This document shows positions 1 to 5,323 of a stretch of DNA of 5,459 nucleotides, in pieces. Both the position numbers and the translations under genes were made by a program. Numbering within the stretch: the first letter of the stretch is position 1; the number at the start of each line of letters is the position of its first letter. The notes beneath the pieces are model-generated. The model was given only the letters and a program-made list of their open reading frames with translations, ran no database searches and was not told the DNA's origin. Source of the DNA: an uncultured Collinsella sp. (lineage in GTDB: Bacteria > Actinomycetota > Coriobacteriia > Coriobacteriales > Coriobacteriaceae); contig URTB01000105.1 in NCBI GenBank assembly GCA_900550595.1, positions 1 through 5,459 of the forward strand, given 5' to 3'.

Positions 1-28
1 TGGGCTCGGAGATGTGTATAAGAGACAG
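1..28. other. Residual Nextera (Tn5) sequencing adapter
   Basis: The first 28 bases match the 3' part of the Illumina Nextera read-2 transposase adapter. Bases 10-28 are exactly the 19-bp Tn5 mosaic end AGATGTGTATAAGAGACAG, and bases 1-9 (TGGGCTCGG) are the preceding adapter-specific bases. This is library sequence left on a contig end, not genomic DNA. True genome sequence starts at about base 29, and the truncation of the first gene is therefore technical. The match to the adapter is recalled from established knowledge; it was not searched. Confidence 0.97.
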
Positions 29-433
29 GTCCACCGCGAGCGTCCCCGACACGTAGATCCCGCACTGCGAGCCCGTGGCCACCAGCGACCCGGTGCCGCG
101 GAGCGTCAGATCGCCCCACACCTCCATGCCGCAACGCGAGACGTCCACGTCGGCCGCGCTCGTCTCGACAACAGTGTTCTGCCCGGTCAGCGTCACCATC
201 AGGTCGTCGTCGGCGCCGATGGCCTCGCCCGTGTAGCCGTTAAGCTCCAGGTGGTCGGCATCGGTCCAGGCCCACCCGGGACCCGACGCGCCCGGCTCGT
301 AGTACGTGGCGCCCGCAATGAACAGGCTGTCCGCACCCACGGCATAAGAAGGCCCGCCCAGCAAAACGCATAGGCAGGCCATGGCAGTAAACAGGATGTA
401 GTGACGGCTAGTGTGGAACGCGGCAGCAAACAT
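29..433 (-). CDS. Secreted surface protein, N-terminal fragment (contig-truncated)
   Basis: The frame is open from ATG at 433 to the adapter junction, giving 135 codons and no stop. GGAG at 439-442 sits 5 nt before the ATG, which supports this start. Residues 1-34 form a signal peptide: a basic stretch (HTSRH, 7-11), a hydrophobic core (about 12-27) and likely cleavage after SYA (31) or VGA (34), so the product is exported. The mature part has W-x-W followed by LELNGYTGEAIGADDDLMV and later DLTLRGTGSLVATG. This Gly/Thr-rich, short-strand pattern resembles the repeats of Gram-positive surface proteins annotated as carbohydrate-binding or beta-helix-like. Function is unknown; adhesion or glycan binding is inference. 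The missing C-terminus would hold any wall anchor (for example LPxTG). Codon use is GC-rich, like the operon on the right and unlike the TIR gene. Confidence 0.75.
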
Positions 434-558
434 AACCGCTCCGATCTTCGCAAGAGCCAATGGAAGTTGCGCCAGAAAAATACCTCTGGTAGCAGCAGTT
501 ATTAGTGTAGCGAGATCAAGCAAGGGACGATAAAGAAACCGGCGATCGAACCCCGAAA
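434..558. other. Intergenic region upstream of the secreted-protein gene
   Basis: This 125-base stretch leads into the minus-strand secreted-protein gene. The only element I can support is the ribosome binding site GGAG at 439-442. No convincing -35/-10 pair with normal spacing was found on the minus strand, although AT-rich bases around 498-508 could hold a weak -10. No RNA gene was recognised. Confidence 0.5.
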
Positions 559-732
559 TTAGGTGTAAATCGTTTTGCCAGTCGGTGAAAGGAGGGACTG
601 CATCCGGCGTTGCTCATAGATCGTCGCGGCCACGGCCCTGTTGTTCACGCTACTGACGTCCTGGATAGGGCGCACCCCCCAACCTTTTGACTTTCCTTGT
701 AAACGGGACCCATCAGAATGGAAATAATCAAT
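559..732 (-). pseudogene. Possible 3' remnant of a GC-rich gene at the island edge
   Basis: On the minus strand a 58-codon frame is open from just below a stop at 733-735 down to TAA at 559-561. It has no ATG and no ribosome binding site. From about base 723 downwards it has GC-rich, coding-like character and reads FHSDGSRLQGKSKGWGVRPI, then a hydrophilic tail. The ending G-W-G-V-R-P-I-Q-D loosely recalls the C-terminal G-(Y/F)-x-V-R-P/C-V signature of FISUMP/DUF1566-type surface domains; this is a weak pattern match. The base composition changes abruptly to AT-rich at about 720, so the 5' part may have been lost when the TIR segment arrived. It could also be a chance open frame. Confidence 0.3.
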
Positions 733-756
733 TCAAATAGTAATTTGTATTTAGAC

Positions 757-785
757 TTTACACTGTTAGATACAACTGTTACATT
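757..785 (+). promoter_or_regulatory. Sigma-70-type promoter of the GntR-TIR gene
   Basis: A -35 element TTTACA (757-762, five of six consensus bases) is followed by a 17-bp spacer and a -10 element TACATT (780-785, four of six). Transcription should start near 791-793, giving an untranslated leader of about 30 nt. The heptamer ACTGTTA occurs twice, at 762-768 and 775-781, 13 bp apart, overlapping both promoter elements; it could be an additional regulator site. Confidence 0.6.
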
Positions 786-799
786 CTGTATCAGTACAG
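786..799 (+). promoter_or_regulatory. Inverted-repeat operator candidate over the start site
   Basis: CTGTA-TCAG-TACAG is a perfect 5-bp inverted repeat with a 4-bp centre, directly after the -10 element and over the expected transcription start. A dimeric repressor bound here would block transcription. GntR-family proteins often repress their own genes from such palindromes, and the gene downstream encodes a GntR-type winged helix, so autoregulation is a reasonable inference. No binding data support it. Confidence 0.45.
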
Positions 800-820
800 T
801 ATTGTTAGTTAGGAGGAACA

Positions 821-2179
821 ATGAAACTAGTATTCGACAAGATGAAGGGCGAGCCGTCTTATGCAGCTGGCGCAAGGTATATTGAGGAAATGATTCGTTC
901 CGGCCAATTGATGAATGGCGACAGACTCCCCTCCATTCGAGAATTCGCAGACGACAATGACATGAGCACTGCAACCGCTCAAAGGATCTACTCAGAAATT
1001 GAACAGAAGGGATTAATTACCACAATTCAAGGAAGCGGTTCACTAGTCACATTTAATGAGGATGTAGTACTCGATGATGGCATTAATAATGTCACCGTTT
1101 TTTGGTCGTATGCCCATAAGGATGATCTTAATTCTAAGGGTGCTATTCTTACGCTTCTAGAAGCCATCAAGGCCGAATACGAACTCCAAACGGGTGAAGA
1201 TCTGACTGTTTTCGTTGATAAGGACGGGATTGAATGGGGTGCGAACTGGAAAAATGCCATTAATGAAGCGCTGTTGAATACGGTAATTTTCATTCCAATC
1301 CTTACCCCCACCTATCTTAAAAGGCCCTCATGTTTGGGTGAACTCAGGAATGCAGTATCTGTCTTTCGTGAAAAGAAAATTGCATATGGAATTTTTCCCA
1401 TTCGATTTACTAATGTTGATGCCGCCCTTAAGAACTTTCCAGATGACGATCTTGCCAACACGCTTAGTGAAACTCAAGCATCTCATTTTTATGAAATTAG
1501 GACTCGAGATCCAGAATCTAGCGTCTACCAAGATTATGTCGCAACTCTTGTGGCAAAACTTGTGGAAGTGGACCAACGGCTTTGTGAGGGTCATTTAAAT
1601 CTTGTTAAGCAAGCAAGTGAAACGCTGCAGGAAACGCAAGACGGATTTCTCGACAGGCTCGCCGCGCTTGAAGCTGAAGGTGAAAACCAAGCTCGAATCC
1701 TTAATAGTATGACGAAGAATATGGCTGCAATCGGTTCGTTTGCTCAGGAAAAGACGGTAGAAATGAAGGAGTCAGATGCAAAGAATAAAAGCATAGCCGC
1801 TAAGCTGATAATTACGCGTAGTATGGCAAAGGAGCTTGGCCCTCTTGCTGATGAGTTCTACGCAAATTGTCGTGAGTTTACTCAAAGTGTTGAAACGATG
1901 GGCGCTGGAGTAAGCGCTTATGTCGAAATATGCCAGTATTACGGTGGGGAACGTTCTTTTGATTTTGAAAATGCCGTTAGCAGTCTTATCGACAACACTA
2001 ATGAGGCCTTTAGTGAATGTAGAGATTTTGGAAACTCAGTCTCGGTAATTGGAAAAATGTCTAGGGACTTACGCGCCCCCGCTCATCGGATTCAAAAGAG
2101 TCTCGATTTATTCTGTAGCACTCAATCACAATTTAGTAAGTGGGTCGAAGAGCTTAAGCGTTTGGACACTGTTGAATAA
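821..2179 (+). CDS. GntR winged-helix / TIR-domain fusion with coiled-coil tail
   Basis: This is a 452-aa cytoplasmic protein with no signal peptide or membrane segment. AGGAGG at 811-816 lies just before the ATG. Residues 14-77 form a GntR-type winged helix: GDRLPSIREFADD, then MSTATAQRIYSEIEQKGLI and the wing QGSGSLV. Residues 90-250 form a TIR domain: VFWSYAHKDD (93-102), the BB-loop region DKDGIEWGANW (133-143), strand VIFIPILTP (155-163) and CLGEL (171-175), where E174 fits the catalytic glutamate of NAD+-cleaving TIRs. Residues 255-450 are helical, with coiled-coil character around 262-330. TIR domains of this class often hydrolyse NAD+ or make cyclic ADP-ribose signals in antiphage defence. 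Linking one to a DNA-binding domain suggests a self-regulated or DNA-tethered sensor; that is inference. The gene is AT-rich against GC-rich flanks, stands alone between its own promoter and a terminator, and has no obvious partner gene here, which fits horizontal transfer. Confidence 0.9.
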   Translation: MKLVFDKMKGEPSYAAGARYIEEMIRSGQLMNGDRLPSIREFADDNDMSTATAQRIYSEIEQKGLITTIQGSGSLVTFNEDVVLDDGINNVTVFWSYAHKDDLNSKGAILTLLEAIKAEYELQTGEDLTVFVDKDGIEWGANWKNAINEALLNTVIFIPILTPTYLKRPSCLGELRNAVSVFREKKIAYGIFPIRFTNVDAALKNFPDDDLANTLSETQASHFYEIRTRDPESSVYQDYVATLVAKLVEVDQRLCEGHLNLVKQASETLQETQDGFLDRLAALEAEGENQARILNSMTKNMAAIGSFAQEKTVEMKESDAKNKSIAAKLIITRSMAKELGPLADEFYANCREFTQSVETMGAGVSAYVEICQYYGGERSFDFENAVSSLIDNTNEAFSECRDFGNSVSVIGKMSRDLRAPAHRIQKSLDLFCSTQSQFSKWVEELKRLDTVE

Positions 2180-2186
2180 TCTAACC

Positions 2187-2225
2187 AAAAGAGCGTGTAT
2201 CGGCGCAGCCGATACACGCTCTTTC
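2187..2225. terminator. Bidirectional intrinsic terminator between convergent genes
   Basis: A perfect 17-bp stem (2188-2204 with 2208-2224) closes on a 3-nt loop GCA. The stem starts with AAA and ends with TTT, and A2187 extends the A run, so the minus-strand transcript ends in a short U run. On the plus strand the U run is only CTTTC, which makes termination there somewhat weaker. It lies 7 bases after the TIR-gene stop and about 50 bases after the ugd stop, so it can serve both convergent units. Confidence 0.85.
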
Positions 2226-2274
2226 TACAAATGGATTTATGCAATAGGCTAGAGTCGACTCAGTCGCTTCTCCC

Positions 2275-3534
2275 CTAGTCCCGCTTAAACAGGTCACGCG
2301 TATAGACCTTGTCTGCCACGTCCGCGAGCTCGTCGCTCCAGCGGTTGGCGACGATCACGTCGCAGCCGGCCTTGAAGGCCTCCAGGTCGTGCGTGACCTC
2401 GGAGCCGAAGAACTCCGGCGCATCGAGCGTGGGCTCGTAGACCACCACGGGCACGCCCTTGGCCTTCACGCGCTTCATGACGCCCTGGATGGAACTCGCG
2501 CGGAAGTTGTCCGAATTGGATTTCATCGTCAGGCGGTAGACGCCAACGACCGGCTTCGGCTTGCCCTCGTAGACGCGGTCCCACACCATCTGCAGCACCT
2601 CGTCGGCCACGAAGTCCTTGCGGGTGCGGTTGGCCTCCACGATGGCCTCGATCAGGTTCTGCGGCACGTCCCTGTAGTTGGCCAGCAGCTGCTTGGTGTC
2701 CTTGGGAAGGCAGTATCCGCCGTAGCCGAAGCTGGGGTTGTTGTAGTGGCCGCCGATGCGCGGCTCCAGGCACACGCCGTCGATTACGTCGCGGGTGTTG
2801 AGGCCGCGGACCTCGCAGTAGGTGTCGAGCTCGTTGAAGTAGGCCACGCGCAGCGCCAGGTACGTGTTGGCGAACAGCTTCACGGCCTCGGCCTCGGTGG
2901 TGCCAAGCACGAGCTCGGGGATGCCCTTTGAGCCGTCCGCGTTGACGCGCTCGAGCTCAGCGGGATCGGCGCCCTGAGCGAGCAGGCCGGCGAAGCGCTC
3001 GGCCGCCGCGACGGCCTCGGCGTCCTCCTTGGGCGCGCCCACCACGATGCGGCTGGGGTGCAGGTTGTCGTAGAGCGCCTTGCTCTCACGTAGGAACTCC
3101 GGGCTGAAGAAGATCTTGCTGTCGCCCAGCCTCTCGCGCAGGCCCGCGGTGTAGCCGACGGGGATCGTGGACTTGATGACGATCCAGGCATCCGGGTTCA
3201 CCGAGCGCACGGCGGCGATGGCGGCCTCGACGGAGGAAGTGTCAAAGAAGTTCTTATCGGAATCGTAGTTGGTCGGCGTGGCGATGACGGCGTAGTCGGC
3301 GCCCGCATAGGCCTCTTCCACTTCGACGGTGGCGTGCAGGTCGAGCTGCCGCTCCCCCGCCTTGGCCTCCGCCAGGAAACGCTCAATCTCGTCGTCCTGG
3401 ATGGGCGATACGTAGCTGTTGATCTTCTCGACTTTCTCGGGCACGATGTCCAGGGCGTGCACCTCGTTGTGCTGCGAAAGCAGGACGGCGAGGGACAGGC
3501 CGACGTAACCGGTACCGGCGACGGCAATCTTCAT
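2275..3534 (-). CDS. ugd: UDP-glucose 6-dehydrogenase
   Basis: This cytosolic enzyme oxidises UDP-glucose to UDP-glucuronate with two NAD+, supplying acidic sugar for capsule or exopolysaccharide. The 419-aa product aligns by eye with E. coli-type Ugd (388 aa) along its length. It has the NAD-binding GTGYVG (7-12), VIATPTNYD (83-91), the motif [19 protein letters not shown] (144-162), K219 in [14 protein letters not shown], catalytic C275 in [12 protein letters not shown], and [15 protein letters not shown] (341-355). Two short insertions, about 57-66 and 186-205, explain the extra length. I chose ATG at 3534 because the family starts [12 protein letters not shown] and GGAG (3541-3544) lies 6 nt upstream. 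An upstream in-frame ATG at 3573 would add 13 residues and overlap the preceding stop by one base (TAATG), but has a poorer binding site. It is the last gene of the operon and ends before the shared terminator. Confidence 0.95.
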   Translation of the reverse strand: MKIAVAGTGYVGLSLAVLLSQHNEVHALDIVPEKVEKINSYVSPIQDDEIERFLAEAKAGERQLDLHATVEVEEAYAGADYAVIATPTNYDSDKNFFDTSSVEAAIAAVRSVNPDAWIVIKSTIPVGYTAGLRERLGDSKIFFSPEFLRESKALYDNLHPSRIVVGAPKEDAEAVAAAERFAGLLAQGADPAELERVNADGSKGIPELVLGTTEAEAVKLFANTYLALRVAYFNELDTYCEVRGLNTRDVIDGVCLEPRIGGHYNNPSFGYGGYCLPKDTKQLLANYRDVPQNLIEAIVEANRTRKDFVADEVLQMVWDRVYEGKPKPVVGVYRLTMKSNSDNFRASSIQGVMKRVKAKGVPVVVYEPTLDAPEFFGSEVTHDLEAFKAGCDVIVANRWSDELADVADKVYTRDLFKRD

Positions 3535-3572
3535 TTTCTTCTCCGATTCGAATCGGGTATTAAAGTTAGGCA

Positions 3573-4373
3573 TTAGTACGCATCGCTTCCGTTGAAGACC
3601 TCCAGAACCGTGAGGAGGACGATCTTGAGGTCCATGACGATTCCGCGTTTGGCTATGTACTCGAGGTCCCGGCGGACCATGCCGTCGAACCCGGTGGAGT
3701 TTCGCTCCGTCACCTGCCAGAGCCCTGTAATACCTGGCTTCACCGCTAGCCTCTGCAGGTCGTACTCGGTGTACTGCGCCACCTCATTCGGCAGGGGCGG
3801 GCGAGGCCCCACGACGGACATCTGCCCCAGGAACACGTTCAGGAACTGCGGGAACTCGTCGATGGAGTGCTTGCGGATGAACTTGCCGATCCTGGTGATA
3901 CGCGGATCGTTTTTCATCTTGAACATGGCACCGGCGATCTCGTTTTGCTCCTTGAGCTCGGCGAGGCGCTCGTCGGCATCCCTGTACATGGAGCGGAACT
4001 TCCACATGCGGAAGGTGGACAGGCTGCCGTCGCGGTGGGTCTGGCCCACGCGGATCTGGCTGTAGAAGGGGTTGCCTTCGCTCTCCAGGCGGATGGCGGC
4101 GGCGAGAATCAGGCTCGGAATGGCGATGACTGCCAGCGCGCAGCCGCTGAACAGGATGTCAAAGACGCGCTTGACAGTGCGGTAGGCCAGGCGTGAGCGG
4201 TCCCAGTCCATGATGGATTGCATGGCCTTGTAGCGGCCGGCGCCCTCACGCCGGTCCATCGCCTGTGCAATCAAAACCGCCCCCACGGGCGCATTGCTCT
4301 CTGTTACTTCTTTAGCAGCCACAGTCAAACTTACGTCCCCGTTCCCCAGGGATCCCCCAATCGATAAATTCAA
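3573..4373 (-). CDS. Polyprenyl-phosphate sugar phosphotransferase (initiating)
   Basis: This belongs to the bacterial sugar transferase family (PF02397; WcaJ/WbaP C-terminal type). Such monotopic enzymes move a sugar-1-phosphate from a UDP-sugar onto undecaprenyl phosphate, the first step of capsule or exopolysaccharide repeat-unit synthesis on the inner membrane face. Residues 68-95 form the hydrophobic re-entrant helix with a central proline (P86). KFRSM (125-129), [20 protein letters not shown] (156-175) with the catalytic Asp-Glu pair D172-E173, SVVGPRP (186-192) and PGITGLWQV (213-221) follow. The sugar cannot be told from sequence. The N-terminal 65 residues lie outside the family core. 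The longest start is TTG at 4373, without a clear binding site; a TTG at 4328 preceded 7 nt upstream by GGGGA is an equally good start (251 aa). It lies between the antiterminator gene and ugd. Confidence 0.92.
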   Translation of the reverse strand: MNLSIGGSLGNGDVSLTVAAKEVTESNAPVGAVLIAQAMDRREGAGRYKAMQSIMDWDRSRLAYRTVKRVFDILFSGCALAVIAIPSLILAAAIRLESEGNPFYSQIRVGQTHRDGSLSTFRMWKFRSMYRDADERLAELKEQNEIAGAMFKMKNDPRITRIGKFIRKHSIDEFPQFLNVFLGQMSVVGPRPPLPNEVAQYTEYDLQRLAVKPGITGLWQVTERNSTGFDGMVRRDLEYIAKRGIVMDLKIVLLTVLEVFNGSDAY

Positions 4374-4406
4374 AAATGCGAACGAACAGCCGGAACAACG
4401 TCTCCC

Positions 4407-4997
4407 TTACGTTTTGCTGGGAACGTCGAGCGGTAGCAGCTCCCTAAAAGCAGAATCGCCATCGCCCACGTCTACCAGGCACCAGCGTTTATGACGGTCG
4501 ATCTTTTTAACGCGGGCCTCTTGCCCCACCAAGGGGCCCTGTTCTATGTGCAGCACGCCGTCTTCTATGCGCGCTACGCTGTTGCGCACCACGCCGTCGT
4601 CGTCCAGCACGCTGCGGTACCAATCCTGCGCATCGTCCGGCATGGGCATGTACGCCCGCTCCCTACTGCCGGCGATGCGACAGCCAAAGCTCAGCTGGGC
4701 CAGGGCCCTATCGAGCGCAGCGGCATCGTGCGTGGCGACGAAGAAATATTCCTTGTACATAGGTTTGGTTTGGAGCGACCATGCGCCGTCCCGCTTAAAC
4801 CAGAACTCCTTTTGCATCACAAAAGCGTCCTGCATCAGGTTGTGCGGGATAATACGGCGGACCTTTTCGCAGGTCTCGCGCTCTTTCCCATTGGGGGTGT
4901 GGACCAGATACCAGCGGACGCGGCCATGCTGGCTGTTGGTGGTGACGCCGTTAAATGCGCCCGGCAGCTGCTCTTGGCGCCGTGCCGTCTGCTCCAT
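4407..4997 (-). CDS. loaP: LoaP/NusG-like transcription antiterminator
   Basis: This is a specialised NusG paralogue of 196 aa. Residues 28-105 form the NusG N-terminal domain, beginning RWYLVHTPNGKERETCEKVR and containing PMYKEYFFVATHD (79-91), equivalent to the family's P-x-x-x-x-Y-x-F-V strand. Residues 151-195 are a C-terminal KOW domain, with VGQEARVKKIDRHKRWCLV at 157-175. LoaP and the related UpxY proteins ride on RNA polymerase and allow read-through of terminators in long polysaccharide or antibiotic operons; the first-gene position in a polysaccharide operon fits this. I chose ATG 4997 because AAGGGGG (5005-5011) lies 7 nt upstream. A GTG at 5030 would add 11 residues but has no binding site and lies in a hairpin loop. 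The loaP assignment is by family resemblance and context; a generic NusG-like name is the safer alternative. Confidence 0.85.
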   Translation of the reverse strand: MEQTARRQEQLPGAFNGVTTNSQHGRVRWYLVHTPNGKERETCEKVRRIIPHNLMQDAFVMQKEFWFKRDGAWSLQTKPMYKEYFFVATHDAAALDRALAQLSFGCRIAGSRERAYMPMPDDAQDWYRSVLDDDGVVRNSVARIEDGVLHIEQGPLVGQEARVKKIDRHKRWCLVDVGDGDSAFRELLPLDVPSKT

Positions 4998-5016
4998 GTA
5001 CTCGCCCCCTTCTCTT

Positions 5017-5038
5017 GCTTTGCGATGCACGCAAATGC
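5017..5038 (-). promoter_or_regulatory. Leader RNA hairpin next to the antiterminator ribosome site
   Basis: Read on the minus strand, TTTGCG-TGCAT-CGCAAA forms a perfect 6-bp stem with a 5-nt loop, and a further GC/GC pair extends it past one bulged A. It lies in the predicted leader, about 5 nt before the AAGGGGG ribosome binding site. LoaP proteins are known to recognise an RNA hairpin in the leader of their target operon, so this is a candidate recognition element; it could instead tune translation. No consensus was available to test it against. Confidence 0.4.
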
Positions 5039-5088
5039 AGGGGCGTTTAGAACAGGCTTCTCGCTCGCAGCTAGGCGCAGTCGCAAAA

Positions 5089-5103
5089 GTACAGGTTTTT
5101 GTA
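5089..5103 (+). repeat. Left 15-bp arm of perfect inverted repeat
   Basis: GTACAGGTTTTTGTA is the exact reverse complement of bases 5196-5210. The arm is also loosely symmetric (TACA-6 bp-TGTA), the shape of a tyrosine-recombinase core site or a dimer operator. It falls inside the predicted leader of the antiterminator gene. Outside the arm an A4 run (5085-5088) mirrors the T5 run at 5212-5216 beside the other arm, offset by one base. Confidence 0.85.
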
Positions 5104-5119
5104 TCTTTCGGCAGACGAC

Positions 5120-5148
5120 ATTATACGATCAATTAATCAGCGTTTGCC
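5120..5148 (-). promoter_or_regulatory. Promoter of the polysaccharide operon, between the inverted repeats
   Basis: On the minus strand a perfect -10 TATAAT occupies 5125-5120. The -35 is weak: GGCAAA (5148-5143) with 17-bp spacing, or TGGGCA (5150-5145) with 19-bp spacing. The start site should be near 5113, leaving a leader of about 115 nt to the ATG at 4997. The weak -35 suggests help from an activator; the short inverted repeat ATGTAC-9 bp-GTACAT (5162-5182), just upstream, is a possible binding site. The promoter currently points at the antiterminator gene. Confidence 0.55.
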
Positions 5149-5161
5149 CAGATTACGCAAA

Positions 5162-5182
5162 ATGTACTGCTAGTAGGTACAT
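5162..5182. promoter_or_regulatory. Small inverted repeat upstream of the operon promoter
   Basis: ATGTAC and GTACAT form a perfect 6-bp inverted repeat around a 9-bp centre (TGCTAGTAG). It lies about 12-15 bp upstream of the -35 region of the minus-strand promoter, where a dimeric activator could bind. The GTAC core also occurs in both arms of the larger 15-bp repeat. Confidence 0.35.
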
Positions 5183-5195
5183 CTCCATACCCCTC

Positions 5196-5210
5196 TACAA
5201 AAACCTGTAC
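5196..5210 (-). repeat. Right 15-bp arm of perfect inverted repeat
   Basis: TACAAAAACCTGTAC is the exact reverse complement of 5089-5103. The two arms enclose 92 bp (5104-5195) holding the operon promoter, and this arm lies upstream of that promoter, just beyond the tandem terminators. With the start site inside the segment, both arms would not be in the same transcript, so an RNA stem between the arms is unlikely and a DNA-level role is favoured. Confidence 0.85.
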
Positions 5211-5223
5211 CTTTTTGTGCAAC

Positions 5224-5252
5224 AAAAAAAGCCGCTCAACCAGCGGCTTTTC
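5224..5252 (-). terminator. Second intrinsic terminator after the thrS-like gene
   Basis: The stem pairs AAAAGCCGCT (5227-5236) with AGCGGCTTTT (5242-5251) around a 5-nt loop. Read on the minus strand it is followed by a U run (seven A on the plus strand, 5224-5230). It backs up the terminator at 5265-5301 and separates the thrS-like gene from the operon promoter. Confidence 0.85.
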
Positions 5253-5264
5253 TTATTTTGGTAA

Positions 5265-5301
5265 GAAAAAAGGCGACCGCCCTTTGTGGACGGTCGCCTT
5301 T
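5265..5301 (-). terminator. First intrinsic terminator after the thrS-like gene
   Basis: An 11-bp perfect stem (5269-5279 with 5291-5301, core GGCGACCG/CGGTCGCC) has an 11-nt loop. On the minus strand it ends in a run of U (A run 5266-5271 on the plus strand). It begins about 22 bases after the stop of the thrS-like gene and is its primary terminator. Confidence 0.9.
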
Positions 5302-5323
5302 GTTAGTTGTTGTGAAACTTGCC

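Noticed and set aside
14..373. Plus-strand open frame of 119 codons starting in the adapter.
   Set aside because: Its start lies in adapter sequence and it is antisense to a gene with a signal peptide and a ribosome binding site.
541..556. GGTTCGATC on the minus strand looks like a tRNA T-loop and might mark a tRNA-derived attachment site.
   Set aside because: The flanking bases do not form a T-stem, and no acceptor or anticodon arm is nearby.
786..799. AGTACAG is shared between the TIR-gene operator and the 15-bp inverted repeat at 5089, hinting at a common regulator.
   Set aside because: A 7-base match in about 5.5 kb is weak, and the surrounding bases and symmetry differ.
645..974. Minus-strand open frame of 109 codons across the TIR-gene promoter.
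   Set aside because: It is antisense to the promoter and the start of the GntR-TIR gene, crosses the composition boundary, and shows no domain.
2249..2261. CTAGAGTCGAC resembles part of a pUC-type polylinker and includes a 10-bp palindrome GAGTCGACTC.
   Set aside because: Only 11 bases match, the surrounding bases do not continue the polylinker, and it lies naturally between two genes; chance is likely.
2389..2931. Long plus-strand open frame of 180 codons opposite ugd.
   Set aside because: It is a shadow of the GC-rich ugd gene on the other strand, with no recognisable domain and no support from context.
4491..5264. Plus-strand open frame of 257 codons opposite the antiterminator gene, extending through the promoter and terminator region.
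   Set aside because: It overlaps a clear NusG-like gene in antisense and runs through two inverted repeats and a terminator hairpin; its composition is that of a shadow frame.
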